A program made the translations under genes and the position numbers. A stretch of 64,000 bases of DNA from Acidisoma cellulosilyticum (GTDB taxonomy: Bacteria > Pseudomonadota > Alphaproteobacteria > Acetobacterales > Acetobacteraceae): the NCBI RefSeq assembly GCF_020621385.1, contig NZ_JAESVA010000002.1, forward strand, positions 186,001-250,000, written 5' to 3'. Positions 63,340 through 64,000 of the stretch are shown here, piece after piece (within the stretch, counting starts at the first letter, position 1; each line of letters opens with the position of its first letter). The notes under the pieces are model-generated. The model ran no database searches, had not been told where the DNA came from, and saw only the letters and a program-made list of their open reading frames with translations.

Positions 63340-64000
63340 ATGTCCGAGGCCGTTCCTGATCCCGCCGCGAGCTTCCTGCCGGTACGGCCCGCGCTGATCG
63401 GCCTCGGCTATCGCATGACGGGGTCCTGGGCGACGGCCGAGGATATCGCCCAGGATGTCTATCTCCGTTGGCAGGCGACGGATCGCGCCATCGTCGCCCT
63501 GCCCCGCGCCTGGCTGATGAAGGCGGCGGCGCGCCTCGCGCTCGATCATCTCAAATCCGCGCGGGTCCGGCGCGAGGATTATGTCGGGCCTTGGCTGCCC
63601 GAGCCGGTGCTGGACAGCGAGGCCGCGCCGCAGGAGGCGGCCTGGGCGCGGTCGGAGACGCTGTCGCTCGCTTTCATGCTGGTACTGGAACGACTATCCC
63701 CGCCCGAGCGCGCGATCTTCATTCTGCATGACCTGTTCGATACGAATTTCGGCGAAATCGCAGGGCTTCTGGGGCGTAGCGAGGCGACCTGCCGGCAGAT
63801 CGCCGTAAGGGCGCGCGCTAAATTGGGCGATGCGGCGCCGCGCCATGGCTTGGCGGCAACGGAAAGCGACAGCCTGACCCAGGCTTTCTTCGCCGCCACC
63901 CAGTCAGGTGACGAAGCCATGTTGCGCCATCTGCTGGCGCGCGATGTGGTGGTGCATACCGATGGCGGTGGCATCCGCCCGGCCGCGCTCAAGCTCATCT
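63340..64000 (+). CDS. ECF41 RNA polymerase sigma factor (3' partial)
   Basis: The frame is open to the right edge; 220 residues are visible. Region 2 includes SWATAEDIAQDVYLRWQA and region 4 LSPPERAIFILHDLFD with GEIAGLLGRSEATCRQI. The linker carries the ECF41 hallmark WLPEP (85-89), and a SnoaL-like C-terminal extension starts near 175 with the DGGG motif at 208-211; both are signatures of ECF41, in which this domain controls the sigma factor in place of an anti-sigma protein. The rest of the extension, including the NPDKL motif, is beyond the window. Confidence 0.92.
   Translation, partial: MSEAVPDPAASFLPVRPALIGLGYRMTGSWATAEDIAQDVYLRWQATDRAIVALPRAWLMKAAARLALDHLKSARVRREDYVGPWLPEPVLDSEAAPQEAAWARSETLSLAFMLVLERLSPPERAIFILHDLFDTNFGEIAGLLGRSEATCRQIAVRARAKLGDAAPRHGLAATESDSLTQAFFAATQSGDEAMLRHLLARDVVVHTDGGGIRPAALKLI

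Overview
This window is about 64 kb of GC-rich chromosomal DNA from an alphaproteobacterium. The lineage rests on a PopZ (DUF2497) gene beside tolC and pcm, a Mic60/mitofilin homologue inside a hemC-hemD-hemY cluster, an RpoH sigma factor, an ELM1-family (DUF1022) gene and an ECF41 sigma factor. The gene order fits Rhodospirillales/Acetobacterales best, but that placement is inference. Genes are dense and intact, with many 4-bp ATGA overlaps. There is no CRISPR array, prophage or full insertion sequence. Mobile DNA is limited to small non-coding repeats and a few toxin-antitoxin or defence-like islets.

Layout. 1-8.8 kb: end of a glycosyltransferase-GtrA gene, a divergent SnoaL/MarR pair around an AT-rich palindrome, an AraC regulator, a PMT-family glycosyltransferase coupled to a threonine dehydratase, a GGDEF-EAL protein and a RES/Xre toxin-antitoxin pair. 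8.8-13.4 kb: an RND pump and its adaptor. 13.5-19.6 kb: trpS, then hisB-DUF2628-hisH-GNAT-hisA, a flavin oxidoreductase, a cupin and an orphan FitA-like antitoxin. 19.9-25.2 kb: hemC-hemD-mic60-hemY on the minus strand, divergent from tsaD. 25.3-29.8 kb: an L,D-transpeptidase, popZ-tolC-pcm and tRNA-Cys. 30-38.5 kb: a DEAD-box helicase, an RNA methyltransferase, pqiABC-cdd and a YcgN homologue. 38.5-45 kb: two MFS transporters, rpoH, a YqjD/holin-like pair, an acyltransferase-like protein and tRNA-Val.

45-64 kb: a TonB-C-like lipoprotein, a large unknown protein with an ELM1-family gene, argE plus an aspartoacylase-like gene, a TetR gene flanked by two nearly identical 163-bp elements, and a long minus-strand run (parvulin, argJ, GNAT-Nudix fusion, cinA-like, DUF29, thrE-like, DUF3601). 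Then come a small HTH plus SLATT-like two-TM islet, secA, a ParD/ParE pair with a short toxin, and a carboxymuconolactone decarboxylase with its ECF41 sigma factor and a matching promoter.

The most notable signals are these. (1) A family of MITE-like elements ends in TAG...CTA, has TA-type insertion sites, and sits on the stop codons of three genes. (2) Near-identical GAYCGAWCGGTC palindromes lie upstream of the RND operon, pqiABC and the tetR gene, suggesting one envelope-stress regulon. (3) An HTH plus SLATT-like module sits between the parvulin gene and secA. (4) A textbook ECF41 promoter precedes the decarboxylase gene. All functions are read from sequence motifs by eye, without database searches.
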